From Pholis gunnellus (Eukaryota > Chordata > Actinopteri > Perciformes > Pholidae): DNA of 64,000 nucleotides. Where the stretch lies: positions 11,692,906 to 11,756,905 of the forward strand of contig OU342819.1 of assembly GCA_910591455.2 (NCBI GenBank). The letters run 5' to 3'. The notes beneath the pieces are model-generated. The model searched no databases. It was not told where the DNA came from and saw nothing but the letters and a program-made list of their open reading frames with translations. Position numbers and translations under genes: made by a program. This document shows, piece by piece, positions 63,734-64,000 of the stretch. Numbering within the stretch: the first letter of the stretch is position 1; each line of letters opens with the position of its first letter.

Positions 63734-63847
63734 CACGTATGCAGGTGGTGGAGTCACTCTCTTTATAGCTTTGTATGACTATGACGCTCGCACCGAAGAT
63801 GACCTTACTTTTCAGAAAGGAGAGAAATTCCAGATCATCAACAACAC
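62582..63847 (+). CDS. fgr: Src-family tyrosine kinase Fgr, N-terminal part (runs past the window)
   Basis: Src-family kinases signal at the inner plasma membrane, Fgr mainly in myeloid cells. Two exons are seen: 62582-62833 (acceptor cacag, ATG at 62605-62607) and 63745-63847 (acceptor tatgcag, donor gtgagc). The first encodes MGCACCKHKQ, an N-myristoylation site with palmitoylation cysteines, then a short Ala run and the unique region with YCPDPTQTIPDF. The join (phase 1) gives ITSGGGVTLF, then the SH3 start ALYDYDARTEDDLTFQKGEKFQIINNT, typical of the Src/Fyn/Yes/Fgr group. The rest of SH3, SH2 and the kinase domain lie beyond position 64000. The Fgr call rests on synteny with sdc3, matn1 and sesn2; from these exons alone Fyn or Yes cannot be excluded. 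Confidence 0.82.
63682..63731. repeat. (TG)n tract just before the fgr SH3 exon
   Basis: About 25 TG units ending 13 bases before the exon at 63745. The previous fgr exon is likewise followed within about 6 bases by a TG tract (62840-62867). Confidence 0.95.
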
Positions 63848-64000
63848 GTGAGCACAAACACAAATTAGCACAAATTGCTAATTTTAGGGAAAACACACCT
63901 GGATTGTAATACATTTTGGCATACATTATTGTCATACAAAGGTATGACAATATGCATCAGGAGATTACAAATTCCTGCTAACTATATGTGTTGAATGTCT

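Overview
The window is vertebrate, almost certainly teleost fish, nuclear DNA. The genes are split by short GT-AG introns, the spacers are full of long (CA)n/(TG)n microsatellites, and several interspersed repeats of types common in bony fish recur. The species cannot be named from the sequence. All five protein-coding genes that can be reconstructed lie on the + strand, in the order sdc3 (syndecan-3), nobox (oocyte homeobox factor), matn1 (matrilin-1), sesn2 (sestrin) and fgr (Src-family kinase). Human SDC3, MATN1, SESN2 and FGR all lie at 1p35, so the block is conserved. NOBOX is the odd member, because in human it is on chromosome 7.

Layout. Positions 1-11945 carry no recognisable exon and are probably intron 1 of sdc3, whose signal-peptide exon is not seen. 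sdc3 exons run from 11946 to 19019, followed by a 3' UTR of about 2.8 kb to a poly(A) signal near 21811. The spacer 21820-25867 holds repeats and one unexplained, well-bounded minus-strand exon-like ORF (23530-23793). nobox occupies 25868-34419 in nine coding exons (about 790 aa). matn1 occupies 39851-44349 in ten coding exons (about 490 aa); its last intron is a U12-type AT-AC intron. sesn2 occupies 46484-54526 in eleven coding exons (about 544 aa). fgr begins at 62605; its first two coding exons are present (SH4/unique region and the start of SH3) and the gene runs off the right edge. Possible fgr promoters or non-coding 5' exons lie between 56 and 61.8 kb.

The genes are not a pathway. They are a syntenic block: a heparan-sulfate proteoglycan, an oocyte transcription factor, a cartilage matrix protein, a leucine/stress sensor of mTORC1, and a leukocyte tyrosine kinase. 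The most unusual observation is a 54-nt, in-frame, well-spliced exon in sdc3 (17262-17315) that looks like a diverged copy of the transmembrane segment. Others are a roughly 100-residue Glu/Arg/Lys-rich stretch inside the sdc3 ectodomain, the orphan minus-strand exon, a perfect 25-bp inverted repeat at 6250-6304, and a NOBOX-type TAATTG site just upstream of the nobox start codon. Exon boundaries were set by reading splice sites, codon phase and family similarity from memory; no alignments or searches were run.
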